From Phaeosaccion multiseriatum (lineage: Eukaryota; Ochrophyta, other classes), in NCBI GenBank assembly GCA_965112735.1, contig OZ218959.1, forward strand, positions 2,480,001-2,544,000: a stretch of 64,000 nt of DNA. Direction: 5' to 3'. Shown piece after piece: positions 35,616-46,545 of the stretch. Positions within the stretch are counted from its first letter, which is position 1; every line of letters begins with the position of its first letter. Position numbers and translations under genes: made by a program. The notes under the pieces were generated by a model. It did no database searches, was not told the DNA's origin, and saw only the letters and a program-made list of their open reading frames with translations.

Positions 35616-36401
35616 GAGGAGGAGGAGGAGGGGGGGGGGGGAGGAAGGGCCCGAACGCACTGCAAGACAAACCTGTGACTTTCCATGCCAAGATCAAATC
35701 GTCGGGGTACGGCACCCCTCCCGCAATGACCATGTTCGGCGGAAGCATGTTCGGCGGAAGCAGTAAGGGCAAGCGTGGAAGCAAGAGTAGTAGTAAGGCA
35801 AGAGAAAGGGATAACCTCATGAGTGGTCGGCGAAGGAGTGTGAGTCAGTCTGGTCCCCCTGGTCACCCTCCTCCTCCGCCTCCTCCTGATGAGTCGAATG
35901 GGTCGAGGGGCCTGCCGCTGCTTGTCGAGCAGACCCATAGACGGCAATACCCCTTGGACTGCGGGCTACTGACTGTATACCAACCTCATCTCAGCCTCCT
36001 CCAGGGGGGGGATCTGCGAGCAGGGGGACGGGGAGGCGGAGGGATCTTCAACCCTCCCATTCGGAGCGTCCGCTTCAGCGCGGATGCCAAGCATGTGGTG
36101 GTACGTGTGTGTGTACGGCTTCACAGGGGTGAAGCAATTGCCAAGTGGGTGGTGGGTGGGGAGGGAGGGAAAGCCGTGGAACTTGGGTGGGTGGGTGGGG
36201 GAGTTAAAGAGAAGGAGTATCTAACTATCATGTGCCACGTTGTTTTAAGCCCCCTGCAATCTGCTTGCGCAACGACCCGACTCTTCGTAACGTAGCCTAA
36301 CGCGTCTCACCCCCCTCCTCCTCCTCTCTCTCTCTCTCTCTCTCTCGCATTCTCTCTCTGACTCTTCGTAACGTAACCTAACGCGTCTCACCCCCCTCCT
36401 C

Positions 36402-36434
<33 letters not shown>

Positions 36435-36720
36435 TCTCTCTCTCTCGCATTCTCTCTCTCGCATTCTCTCTCTCTTCTCCTCTCTCTCTCGCATTCTCTC
36501 TCTCTCTCTCTCTCGCATTCTCTCTCTCTCTCTCTCGCATTCTCTCTCTCGCATTCTCTCTCTCGCATTCTCTCTCTCTCTCCCATTCTCTCTCTCTTCC
36601 TCTCTCTCTCCTCTCTCCTCTCTCTCTCGCTCTCTCTCGCCCACCCCCTCAGGTGACCTCCGCTGACAGCGCCGTGCAAGTGCACAAGCTCCCACTCAGC
36701 AAACGCCACGCTCAGGGAAG

Positions 36721-36755
<35 letters not shown>

Positions 36756-39023
36756 GCAACAGTCATATGGGCAGCCTGACCTGCAGCAGTCATATACGCA
36801 GCAGTTTGACCTTCATGGGCGGCCCCCCCGGCAGCGTGTCCTCTGCCTGCTTGAGCCACCGCTCCGGCCCCAAGGCCATGTTGCTTGTGTCCTCCTCCTC
36901 TGAAGGCGTGGCTCGTCTTTGGTACCTCTCCAAGCCTGACCACCCGCTCGTCTTTGGGCCCGGAGCAGCTACAAAGAACCCTTCGAAGGGTCCCCCGAGG
37001 GGGCAGAGGGGAGGGGGACTCCTCCCCTCCCTCCCCACCACCGGCGGCGGTCCCGGGGGGGCACGCAGTAGCAGCAGCAGTGGCAGGAGGAGTGGCGGGA
37101 GCAGCGGGCCGGGTGCTGCGAGTGTGAGTGTTAGTGTGAGTGCGAAACCCTCCCCCCGCTCCTCGAGGGGGGGGCTGCCGCCGGCCGTGAGGCAGGCTTC
37201 CTTCTTCCAGCTCGATCGCTTTCTGCTGCTGGCTGCGGGGAGTAAGGTGGGCATGTACAGCTTTTACCTCTCTGGCCTCGCTCGCAACGACCTGGAGCGG
37301 CTAAGGGGCGGGGGGAAGGTGAGCGTGTGGGAGGGGAGGAGGAGGGAGGGTGGGAGGGAGGGTGGGAGGGAAGGAGGATGGAGGGTGGGAGCGAGGAACG
37401 GAAGGAGAGGGAGGGAGGGAGGGAGGGAGGGAGGGAGGGAGGGAGGGAGGGAGGGAGGGAGGGAGGGAGGGAGGGAGGGAGGGAGGGAGGGAGGGAAGGA
37501 GAGGGACAGCGTTTAGATGCCTCCATGCCGCCCTCTCCCGAAGTCGCAAGGACGATGACTCTTTTTTGCGGAATGGAGTATGGCATACTCACCGACCCTT
37601 CCCTCCCTTCCCTCCCCCCCCCCCCTCCGACCTCCACCCCCTTTGTTGCTGTCTGTGTGAAACCCTCTCTCTCTCTCTCGTCACAGGCAAAGGTCGTGCA
37701 CACCTGGGAAGCCCTGGGTGCCCAGAATGTAACGGCCTTCGCTTGCCTCAACAGCATACTCTCTCCTCTCATTGTAACTGCCACGAGCAGCAGGAGCTTG
37801 CTGCTGCTTGATGCTGTGACGGGCGGTGTGGCGAGAGAGGTCAGAGACGCTCATGACAAGGCGGTGCATACAGTGGCTCTGCCAGGAGCGTCGGTGAGTG
37901 GGTGAGGGGGGGACAGAGGGGAGTGCATGGAGGGGGGTGGATGGAAGGAGGGGCGATGCAAGTAGGGCATTGGACTCTCTCACCATCTCTGGGAGCTAAC
38001 GTGCTTCTGTCTTCTGACATCCCCCTACGCTCCACCCCCTCTCTCTCCCTCTCTCTCTCCATTCTCTCTCTTCGTCTTCCTCTCTCTTTCTCACTCTCCC
38101 CTCTGTGTCCCCCTCTCTCCCTCTTGTTACTCCAATACCATAACACCTTCCTCCAAATAGGCATTGGACTCTCTGGGCGCTGCCAACTGTGACGTGTTCC
38201 TCACCTCAGCGGCAGATAGCTCCGTGAAGCTGTGGGATGTGCGACAGAACACATGCGTAGCGAGGTTCGGCACCCACACCAACCGGAGGTGTGTATATGC
38301 TTGTGTTTGTGTGTGTGTGTTTGTGTGTGTGTGTATGTATATGCGTGTGCTTCCCCCCTCTTGCATGTATACTTCTTGAGGCGTCGGGGTTGTTCGGGCC
38401 GATATGGCCGTAGTCCCTTCAAATGGGCCAGCAACTACTCTCACTGGTAGTGCTGCTGTATAACCATGTGCTGCTTTTCTTCTCTCCTCCTCGTCCTCCT
38501 CCTCCTCCTCCTCCTCCTCCTCCTCCTCCTCCTCCTCCTCCTCCTCCTCCTCCTCCTCCTCCTCCTCCTCCTCCTCCTCCTCCTCCTCCTCCTCCTCCTC
38601 CTCCTCCTCCTCCTCCTCCTCCTCCTCCTCCTCCTCCTCCTCCTCCTCCTCCTCCTCCTCCTCCTCCTCCTCCTCCTCCTCCTCCTCCTCCTCCTCCTCC
38701 TCCTCCTCCTCCTCCTCCTCCTCCTCCTCCTCCTCCTCCTCCTCCTCCTCCTCCTCCTCCTCCTCCTCCTCCTCCTCCTCCTCCCTCTCCCCCATTGTCC
38801 CAGAGAGCGTGTAGGCGCGTCCTTCTCCCCCTGCATGCGCTGGATCTGCTCCGGCTCCGAGGATAAGAGCGCCCACCTCTGGGACCTTCGCAGGGGATCG
38901 CTCATGGCGCGTGTGAGGGGCCACACCGATGTAGTGACGGACGTGGCCTTTAACCCTCGCCATCCGCAGCTTGTCACGGGCAGCAACGACGGGACGCTTC
39001 GCTTTCACACGGAGGAGGTGTAG
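32899..39023 (+). CDS. Large WD40-repeat protein, WDR27-like
   Basis: A scaffold protein by family. Six exons (32899-33639, 33908-36100, 36653-37318, 37687-37893, 38161-38288, 38804-39023) sum to 1,384 residues. Blades are visible in LFSCSEDGTFIAWNL, TVVVASSDGRVWYFDL, FLTSAADSSVKLWDVRQNT, WICSGSEDKSAHLWDLRRG and HPQLVTGSNDGTLRFH at the C-terminus. Blades lie at both ends, separated by long low-complexity insertions (Gly, acidic and Ser-rich) in exon 2. That two-propeller layout suggests WDR27, but I cannot prove it. The start is uncertain: another exon ending near 32890 (frame reading RRLVTDGV) could splice to about 33011. The intron before the last exon holds 300 bases of TCC, and the one at 36101-36652 is a CT tract. 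Confidence 0.7.
36310..36650. repeat. Intronic CT array with duplicated 60-base segment
   Basis: CT/CTCGCATT repeats leading into the acceptor at 36652. The segment beginning GACTCTTCGTAACGTA occurs twice (about 36279 and 36360), showing a local duplication. Confidence 0.9.
37400..37500. repeat. Intronic GGGA array after a donor
   Basis: GGGA repeats 80 bases downstream of the donor at 37319, on the coding strand of the WD40 gene. Confidence 0.9.
38485..38788. repeat. (TCC)n array in WD40 gene intron
   Basis: About 100 TCC triplets, ending 15 bases before the acceptor of the last exon. Long poly-Pro, poly-Leu, poly-Arg and poly-Glu frames through it are not genes. Confidence 0.97.
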
Positions 39024-39080
39024 TGTGGGGCAGTGTGTGTAGAGGGGCAGTTGTTGGTGATTTGTGTAGTAGTTGGTGGT

Positions 39081-39116
<36 letters not shown>

Positions 39117-39437
39117 GTAAATATGTGAAAACGTCGTACCCAGCGCTGCCCCTTTTGACACATGTATGCGATACAGTACCGGCCTTGTGCTGCGGCATAC
39201 TTGTACTTGCCCCTCAAGTCGTGAAGACGTTCTATTTCGATCACTCGTCTATTTCACTTGTTGCCTTCTATTTCGATCACTCGTCTATTTCACTTGTTGC
39301 CTTGCTGCGGCGGGCGAAGGCGTAGTAATGGACTGCCCGCGCTCTCTGTATAGTACCCGTGAGGATGGGTGTCCCTGGACGTTTACAAGGGTACCAACTC
39401 CGGAAAGGGGCCGTCTCTCTCCCTCTCTCTCTGCGTG

Positions 39438-39482
<45 letters not shown>

Positions 39483-39622
39483 CGCTCTTGTCTGTCTCTT
39501 GTCTCTTTCTATCTCTCCCTCTCCATCTCTCTCTACGCATGTCTGTGTCTCATTGGGTAAACGAACAAAACCCAACAAAACCCAACCAAAACCAACACCC
39601 AATCACACCCAACTTTCATTCG
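39024..39622. other. Intergenic region with a 36-base direct duplication
   Basis: Lies between convergent genes. A 36-base unit beginning TCTATTTCGATCACTC is repeated head to tail at 39231-39266 and 39267-39302. CAG repeats (39082-39115) and CTGT repeats (39440-39478) also occur. No gene is visible. Confidence 0.7.
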
Positions 39623-42600
39623 TTAATCGTCCCTAATATACCCATACTCCTTCAAGCTCTCCGTCTTCCTCCTCCACTCCTTATCCACCTTGACTTGCAG
39701 CGACAAGTTCACCCTACATTGAAAGAACTCCTCCAGTCCAATCCTCGCCTCAATACCCAACTGCTTAATCTTCGCCCCCCCCTTGCCAATGAGCATGCCC
39801 TTTTGTGACTCTCGAGACACAAACACGATGGCATCGATGGCCTTTCGCTTGCCCATGTCCTTGAAACGTTCGAGCCGGACTTCGCACGAATAAGGAATCT
39901 GTTGTAGTAACAGGGGGTGGGGGAAGGGGGGGGGGGGGATGCGTGAGGGTGGTGAAACACACTGTTTCTCTAGTTCCTCCCCTCTCCCCCTCAGTCGCTC
40001 CCTTCTAAGCCCATCCGCCATATCTCGCTTACTTCTTACTGACTCAACACAAGCCCACTCGCCACTCACTCTCCAAGCTCCCTCCCTCCCTCCCTCCCTC
40101 CGTCCGTCCGTCTCAGGCCCCTTTCCTCTCCTCTCCTCCCCTCCCCCCCCTCTCCTCTCCTCCCCCCCCCCCCTCTCCTCTCCTCCTCCCTCTCTCTCCC
40201 CCTCCCCTCCCTTCCCTCCCTCACCTCCTGCGAGAAGAGCAGAAAGATCTGCTCTCGGATGATCTCACTCGCAAAGAAGCGCTCAGGCTTGTCCGACATG
40301 ACGTCATTGGCGTACATAGGAGGGCCTTCGGGAAGATCCTTAGCCAACAGGTCCAGCATCACGCCGGTGTTGAAGCCCTCCAGAGCAGAGACGGGCACGA
40401 CCGAGGCGAGGGGGAAAAGGTCCTCCCATTTGGCGATGATGTCGGCCAGACTACCAACCTGTGGGGATGGGAGAGAGAGGGGGGGCGGAGGACGGAGGGA
40501 GGGAGCGAGGGAGGAAGAGAGAGATTTGGGAGACATGAGGCGGGGAGTGAGTGAGTGAGGGAGGGAGGGAGGGAGTGAGTGAGGGAGGGAGGTGGGTACA
40601 AGAAAGAGAGATAGGGGGGGCGGAGGACGGAGGGAGGGAGCGAGGGAGGAAGAGAGATTTGGGAGACATGAGGCGGGGAGTGAGTGAGTGAGGGAGGGAG
40701 GGAGGGAGTGAGTGAGGGAGGGAGGTGGGTACAAGAAAGAGAGATAGGGTTGGGAAAAAGGGATGATGGAGAAGAAAGAGGGTTCGTGTGTGTGCGTGTG
40801 TGGGTGTGGGTGTGCGTGTGACGAGAGAGGGGGGGGGGGGAATTGTACGCGAGAGGTGGAGAGGACACACAGAGACAGAAAGAGCGAGAGGGGGGAAACT
40901 CTCCTCCTCTCCCTCTAGCCTCCCGTCCCGCGCCCAATCCCTCTCGCTCGCTCACCTCCTCTAGCTTGCTGGGCGAAAGGAAGCCCTTAGGGTTCTCATC
41001 ATTGGGCAGGAGGTCGACTTTGTTGATGCCCACTACCAGGGGTTTCCCGCTGAGCTTAATCTTGTCGAGCACCGTCGGGTCGGGGAAGTCCTGCTCAAAG
41101 ATGTCTGCACAAGTCAAGGCCAACACAAGGCAAGCCGCAAGCCCGAGCCAAGCCAAGCCGAGCAGAGCCGAGCAGAGCCGAGCAAAGCAAACCGGGGCGA
41201 AAATGGGCAGAGGATGAGTTTACAGCAAAGCATTGTGTACGGGGAGGGAAGAGGGCGAGGAGTGGAGAGGGGAGGGGAGACCAATCCGTTCATGCTCGTT
41301 TTATCTACCTATCAATCAATCAATCTGTCTACGTATCTATCCATCCATCTGTCTATCTAATCCATCAATCTACCTTACACGCATGTACCTGTGAGGAAGA
41401 GGAGCTGATCACACTCTCCAATGGCGTCAAGCACGAAGCGCATCATGCCCTCCTGCAGCTTGTACTGCGGAAGGATCACCCCCGGCGTGTCTGAGTACAC
41501 GATTTGGTACTCGTCCGACGTCACTATGCCCATGATGCGGTGACGCGTCGTCTGATGGGTGGATGGATGGCAGTAGATGGATGCGATGGGGGGGTGGTGT
41601 AGGAGGGAGGAGGAGGATGGAAGAAGCAGGAGGATGGAGGATGGAGGAGGATGGAGAATGGAGGAGGAGGAGGAGGAGGAGAAGGCGGAGGAGGAGAAGA
41701 CGAAGACGAAGAAGAATAAGAATAAGAATAAGAAAAAGAAGGAAGAAGAAGAAGAAGAAGAAGAAGAAGAAGAAGAAGAAGAAGAAGAAGAAGAAGAAGA
41801 AAAGGAGGAGGGCACATGCATGGAGGCACAGGGATGGAATGATTGCTGCATGAACTGAGTGGGCTGTGGGTGCGGTGCGACTTATTGAGAGACTCAACTC
41901 ACCTGCGCCTTGGGGGTGACAATGCTAAGTCTATCCCCAACCAGACTATTCATCAGCGTACTCTTGCCGACGTTTGGTGACCCAATGATCGAGACAAAGC
42001 CCGTTCGGAAGCCCTCCTTCACGGCTGTGGGGTCGATGAGAGGTGTTGCTGCCTACTCATCATTGTACAAAGTAATGGGGAGAGGCAAGAGAGAGAATGT
42101 AGTCGTGCCGCAGCGACGCAGGAGCAAAGAGGCAGGTCAGTGAAAGAGGCAGGTCCGTGAAAGCGACTGGGTGGTTGGAAGCAAGCCAAGCCGAGGAGAA
42201 TGAAACGTCACACCCAGCAAGGGTGACCCTGCTGCTCTGGAAGGGACTGATCACTCTCACTTACGATGATTCGAGGGTCAATGTACGTCCCCGGCAGGGC
42301 CTTGAGGAAGTCTGGTATCTCGTCGTCGTCATCATCATCCTTCAAGTAGTCTTCATCCTCGATCCACTCGAACTCCTCATCATCATCCCCTTCCTCCCCC
42401 TCCGCCCCACCACTCTCAACACCATCTCCCATCATCATGCCACTGCCGCCCTCTCTCTCCCCCTCTTCATCATCGTCTTCAAAATCGTATTCAAGCTGCC
42501 CGTCCTCCTCCTCGTCCTCCTCCTCCTCTTCTGGCGCCTCGAAGGTCAGCAGCAGCTCAGGATCGTCAGCGTCCGCTTCCTTCTCAACGTCGTAATCTTC

Positions 42601-42948
42601 CTCGTCCTCAAACTCGTACTCGTAATCATTAACCATCTTTCCTCCTCCTCCCCCTCCTCTTCGTCCTCCTCCTCCTTCCCCCCCTGCCGAAGACATGTGC
42701 AAAGCTCCGATGTGTTTTTGCCCTTGCCCACCCAACCCACCCCCAAAGAGGTGTGCTGCGATTGGCCACCTTTGCCGCGCTGAAGTGCTTGAAGCAAGCA
42801 CACTTCGACCCACTGTGTCGCACTGCTGCTGCTGCCGCGCCACTCCCGCTGTGCTGCTTCTTGTCAACGCGCGCACTGTCAGTAAATTGAAGGCCTCTCC
42901 TCGCCGCACGATGAGGGAAATCACTAGCAGCCGCAGCATCAGCTGCAT
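39623..42948 (-). CDS. era: Era-type GTPase, probably plastid-targeted
   Basis: Era assists maturation of the small ribosomal subunit. Six exons (42948-42265, 42052-41903, 41551-41389, 41104-40956, 40458-40225, 39898-39623) sum to 551 residues. GTPase motifs in order: GSPNVGKST (252-260), SDTPGV, NKVD and SALEG. The C-terminal KH domain has the GxxG loop IGKGGAKI. The N-terminus [20 protein letters not shown] reads as a signal peptide with an Ala-Phe cleavage context, so plastid import is likely. About 110 very acidic residues (Glu/Asp runs) lie between targeting peptide and GTPase domain, unusual for Era. Upstream ATGs in frame exist (43170, 42996). The gene is divergent from the cyclophilin gene, about 460 bases away. 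Confidence 0.9.
40486..40750. repeat. About 135-base tandem duplication in an Era intron
   Basis: The segment beginning CGGAGGACGGAGGGAGG at 40486 is repeated at 40621 with a two-base length difference. It contains GTGA and GGGA repeats and lies in the intron before exon 5 of the Era gene. Confidence 0.85.
41628..41810. repeat. Intronic GGA/GAA triplet array
   Basis: GGA then GAA repeats in the intron between exons 2 and 3 of the Era gene, giving a TTC/TCC pyrimidine tract on the coding strand before the acceptor. Confidence 0.9.
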
Positions 42949-43404
42949 ATCACCAGCTCCTGCGCGCACAGTCTCTCCTCTCTGTCTCTTTGGTCGTCCC
43001 ATGACGATCACGAACAACAGCCACCACGCTGATGAACAAGGGGAGAGTGCCCTCAAGGGGTGGCGGCCGGCTCGCCCAGATCTCAGTAAGTCAATGAGTC
43101 GTTTCCGGCCCGTCTGAATAGTTGAATTCCCCTTCCCTGCCCAAATTGATGATCCCAAATTTCTGCACATTACTTCCGCGAGCTGCTCGGAGGCGCGGGG
43201 ATGTGGACAGATATTGGAGTGCAGGCAGCGTAGGAGGACAACACGGAAAGGGGCACACGCAGAGGTATTGCGATAGCTGAACTACCTTTACTCGTGCAGA
43301 GTCACGGCTTGCCTGACGCTCATCACGCACGCCTCTTCGTAGATTATCACTCACGAAAGCGCTCCTTCTCGCCCCAACACCTCCGTCCTCCTCCTTCACA
43401 GGGG

Positions 43405-44422
43405 ATGGAGAAGCATGAGAAGATTGCACGAGGGAAGCGCGTCTACACATGGCTCAAGATCATCTTCACAGTCGCATTCCTTGGGGGGGTCGGTGTTGCT
43501 TGGTTGCCATCAGCGCATCAACCAGTGGTGCATCATGAGAGCGAGGAGGTGCTCGTTGCTCGCATGCAAGAGCTTGACACTCGTGTGAGGGAGATTAAAG
43601 CGACGAACGTGTTGATGGAGGTGGATCCACAAGGAGTGGAGGCAACGAAGGCTCTACAGGTAAGAAGGAAGGGAAGAAAGAAGGAGGAGTGATTCCTTAT
43701 CCGCCTCAACTCGCTGACTACTCGGTCGGTCGGCCACCCTCCACACTTCCCTTCCCAATGGATATCCCCCATGACAGGAGGCAACACGTCAGCTACTGGC
43801 GCGGCGTTTCGGAAGCAAGGAGCCTTACCGCGTCCGAGTGGATCTCCGCTTCCAAGAATCTAACCCCACCTACCACACTACGGGAGACACTGCATCGTTC
43901 CTCATAGAATTAGCGCCTTCCTCCCTGCAGCCTCACTCCGTCTTTACCTTCCTGCAAATAGCTCGGTTTTGGAGCCATGCCAAGGAGGGGGGCGGCGCGT
44001 TCCACCGAAGAGCCCCTCACGTGCTGCAAGTGCTCGTGAACGGAGGTTTCACCAAGCACTTGGCCTTCCAGGAATACTCTCCTGAGTACCCTCACACCAA
44101 GGGCACCGTAGGGTACGCAGGCCGACCGAGCGGCCCCGGCTGGTACGTGTCTACCATGGACAACACAAAGACGCATGGCCCGGGGAGTCAACAGAAGGCC
44201 AATCCGTACGAGGCCGACTCCTGCTTTGGCAAGGTTATTGAGGGGTTTGACGACGTTGTGGTGGATCGGGTTGGCGTCATGCCCGGAGACGGCTTCTTGA
44301 CCAATCCCAAAGACCACGTCCTGATTGAAAAAATGACCATTCTGGTGCCCATTTTGGTGCCTGGAGAAGAGCAGGGTGGAGAGTATGTGGAGTGGTGGGA
44401 ACCAACTCAACAAGGGGTATGA
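43405..44422 (+). CDS. Membrane-anchored cyclophilin-like protein
   Basis: A peptidyl-prolyl isomerase by family. Two exons (43405-43659, 43778-44422) give 299 residues. One transmembrane helix near the N-terminus (WLKIIFTVAFLGGVGVAWL) follows a basic stretch, predicting a type II membrane protein, and a short coiled region links it to the domain. The cyclophilin-like domain has SFLIELAPSSLQPHSVFTFL, GGAFHRRAPHVLQ, GPGWYVSTMDNTKTHGPGS and ADSCFGKVIEGFDDVVVDRV. The catalytic-strand FHR is kept, but the motif after it is altered compared with canonical FHRxxxxFMxQ, so activity is uncertain. An in-frame ATG at 43294 would extend it. It is divergent from the Era gene. Confidence 0.75.
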
Positions 44423-44862
44423 CAGCTACAGCTACAGCGTTGTGTGTAAATATATTCATTTAAAAAAAAATATGTAAAGGGCCTCGTTCTTTCTCTTTAC
44501 GCCTCTCTCCCTCGCTCCGTCTCAACTCTCTCCGCATCGTCCTCTTGGGCTCTCTCTTCTCTATTACCACTGAGCTGCTCTTCAAGCCCCTTTTTCTGCA
44601 ACCTGCTTGCTTCACTGCAGAGGAAACACCCTCTGGTCGATCGAGTGAGGAGCTTCCTTCCTTCCTTCCTTCCTTCCTTCCTACTTTCCTTCCTCCCCTT
44701 TTCAAGAGAGCACCACAAAGGGCAGCCCAGCCTGAAAGAGGAGGGGCAAGCTTACCTTGGCATCTAATATAATAATATATATATATATATATATATATAA
44801 ATCTATATGTATGCTACTCCATCAGCGCCCGAGACCCATCATCTCGAGTTTCATGCTCACTC
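44423..44862. other. Short intergenic region between convergent genes
   Basis: Holds an A-run near 44461, a TTCC tract (44656-44683) and an (AT)n tract (about 44774-44799). No gene is seen. Confidence 0.6.
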
Positions 44863-46286
44863 TCACCGCCCTCGGGGTGGAGTAGAGGGGAAACGGACCA
44901 CCCCCTTTGTCAGTGCCGTGGCGGCTCCAACCACGGCCGCCGCCACAAGCACAGCCAGCAACACTCTTCTCCTCTGTAGGACGGCGCCTTTCTCCCCTCC
45001 CCTGACGTGCTTTCCAAAGCTGCCCCGTTGTTCCCATAATCGCGCCACCTGAGTCCTCAGCTCAGCCTCGTCGCCATCGTTGCGTACCACCACATCCGCA
45101 GCGGCAAATCTCTCCTCATTGCTCATCTGTGAATTGATGCGCTTGTCGGCCTCTTCTGCTGACCAACTGTTGCGCTTCATCAGCCTCTCTTTGGCGACGC
45201 TTGCCTCCGTACCCACGACCCACAACTCGTCTACCATGTCTACCCAACCCGCCTCCAGCATCACCGCGGCCTCAAGCACGATGCAGGGCACTGGGGGGTC
45301 GCCCTGTGGTGGGGGTTTGGACAGCTGTGCGATGCTCTCCTCCGCGAGGGTGCGTATTTCTGGCCACACAATGCGCTCTAGCTTTTCTTTGTTGGCAGGC
45401 TGGCCGAAGATTAAGCCGCCAAGCGCTCGGCGGTTGATGGTGCCGTCTTCTTCATTTACGATACCTGTGTCCGAGGGAGAAGAGAGAGAGAGAGTGCAGC
45501 AGCAGCAGCAGGAAGGCACGTAGGTAAGCAGTGATATAGATGGCCTGGCGCTGGAACAGCTTAGTTGGGGTGTGTACTCGCCGCCCACCCTGCGCAAGGC
45601 ATACAGTGTCGTGTCTTTGGTAGGAAGATAGGGAGGTAGGTACCTGTGCCGAACTCCTCCACGAGCCGCTCGAAACACCGTGTGCCTGGCGTGTACGCCT
45701 CGTGCCCCAGCTTGTCCGCGTCGATGATGGCGGCACCATGCTTCTCCAGTTCTTTGGTGACGGTAGTTTTTCCAGAGGCAATCCCGCCAATGATACCTAC
45801 CACTAGCGGTCGGTGCCGAATGCCCGTTTTCACAAGCAGCGAGTGCAGCATCTTCTTGGGTCGGATGCGCCTTTCGTAGCTGCTGATATTACTGATGCTG
45901 GTGGTGGTGGTGGTGGTGGTGGTGGCAGAGGTGGTGGAGGGCTTTCTTGCTTTATCGTCGACGCTGTTGCTGATGGACACGGCGAAGATCCCGTGTCGTC
46001 TACCCGGCCCCCTCTTCCTGTCCAAGCCCCTTGGGCAGGCGGTGCTTGGACACACGAGATGATAACGCGAAACCAAGCGAGAGAGCGTGACCCCGGCTGG
46101 GTGTAGTGGCTGCTGGAAGGCAATGTGAGAAGCTTGGTGTTGGTCTGACAAACCTGGAACTAGTAGCAGGGGAAGGAGTAAAGCAAGGAGAATAAGAAAG
46201 CCGAGGAAGTGAGCAGACCACAGCGACAACAGTTTCGTGAAGAACCAGCGACAGGAGGCTGTGCCTGATGTAATCATGTACCTCAC
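44863..46286 (-). CDS. coaE: Dephospho-CoA kinase
   Basis: Catalyses the last step of coenzyme A synthesis, ATP + dephospho-CoA to CoA. Two exons (46286-45644, 45464-44863) give 414 residues. The P-loop GIIGGIASGKTTV and the following IIDADKLGHEAY are diagnostic, and later come LIFGQPANKEKLERIVWPEIR, VLEAAVMLEAGW and RLMKRNSWSAEEADKRINSQM. About 155 extra residues precede the P-loop, beginning with a hydrophobic helix (LGFLILLALLLPLLLVPGL) and including a Thr run. A second hydrophobic helix (VLLAVLVAAAVVGAATAL) lies near the C-terminus, as in some eukaryotic membrane-associated forms. An IAFQQP sequence after the first helix might be a plastid cleavage site. The start could be 46286 or 46277. 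Confidence 0.88.
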
Positions 46287-46545
46287 ATGTCGTGTAGTGT
46301 TGGATAAGTGTTTATAAATGGGGGAAGGAGAGTTGGGTTGTTAAAGGTCGCCTCTGGATCCACCTTTCCTTTCCTTTCCTTACCTTTCCTTTACCTTACC
46401 TTTCCTCGCAAAAGGGAAGCTTATGGTGAAATTGTTGGCTGACCAAGGGGGGGACAACCCCAATCACCAACTGAAAATTGAACAGCTGGATACGAAATCA
46501 TAGAAGGGAGGGAGACAGTACGCCGCTTCCACTGACAGAGAGGAA

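Noticed and set aside
38423-39161. Long poly-Pro, poly-Leu, poly-Arg and poly-Glu frames
   Set aside because: All are readings of the TCC array inside a WD40 gene intron.
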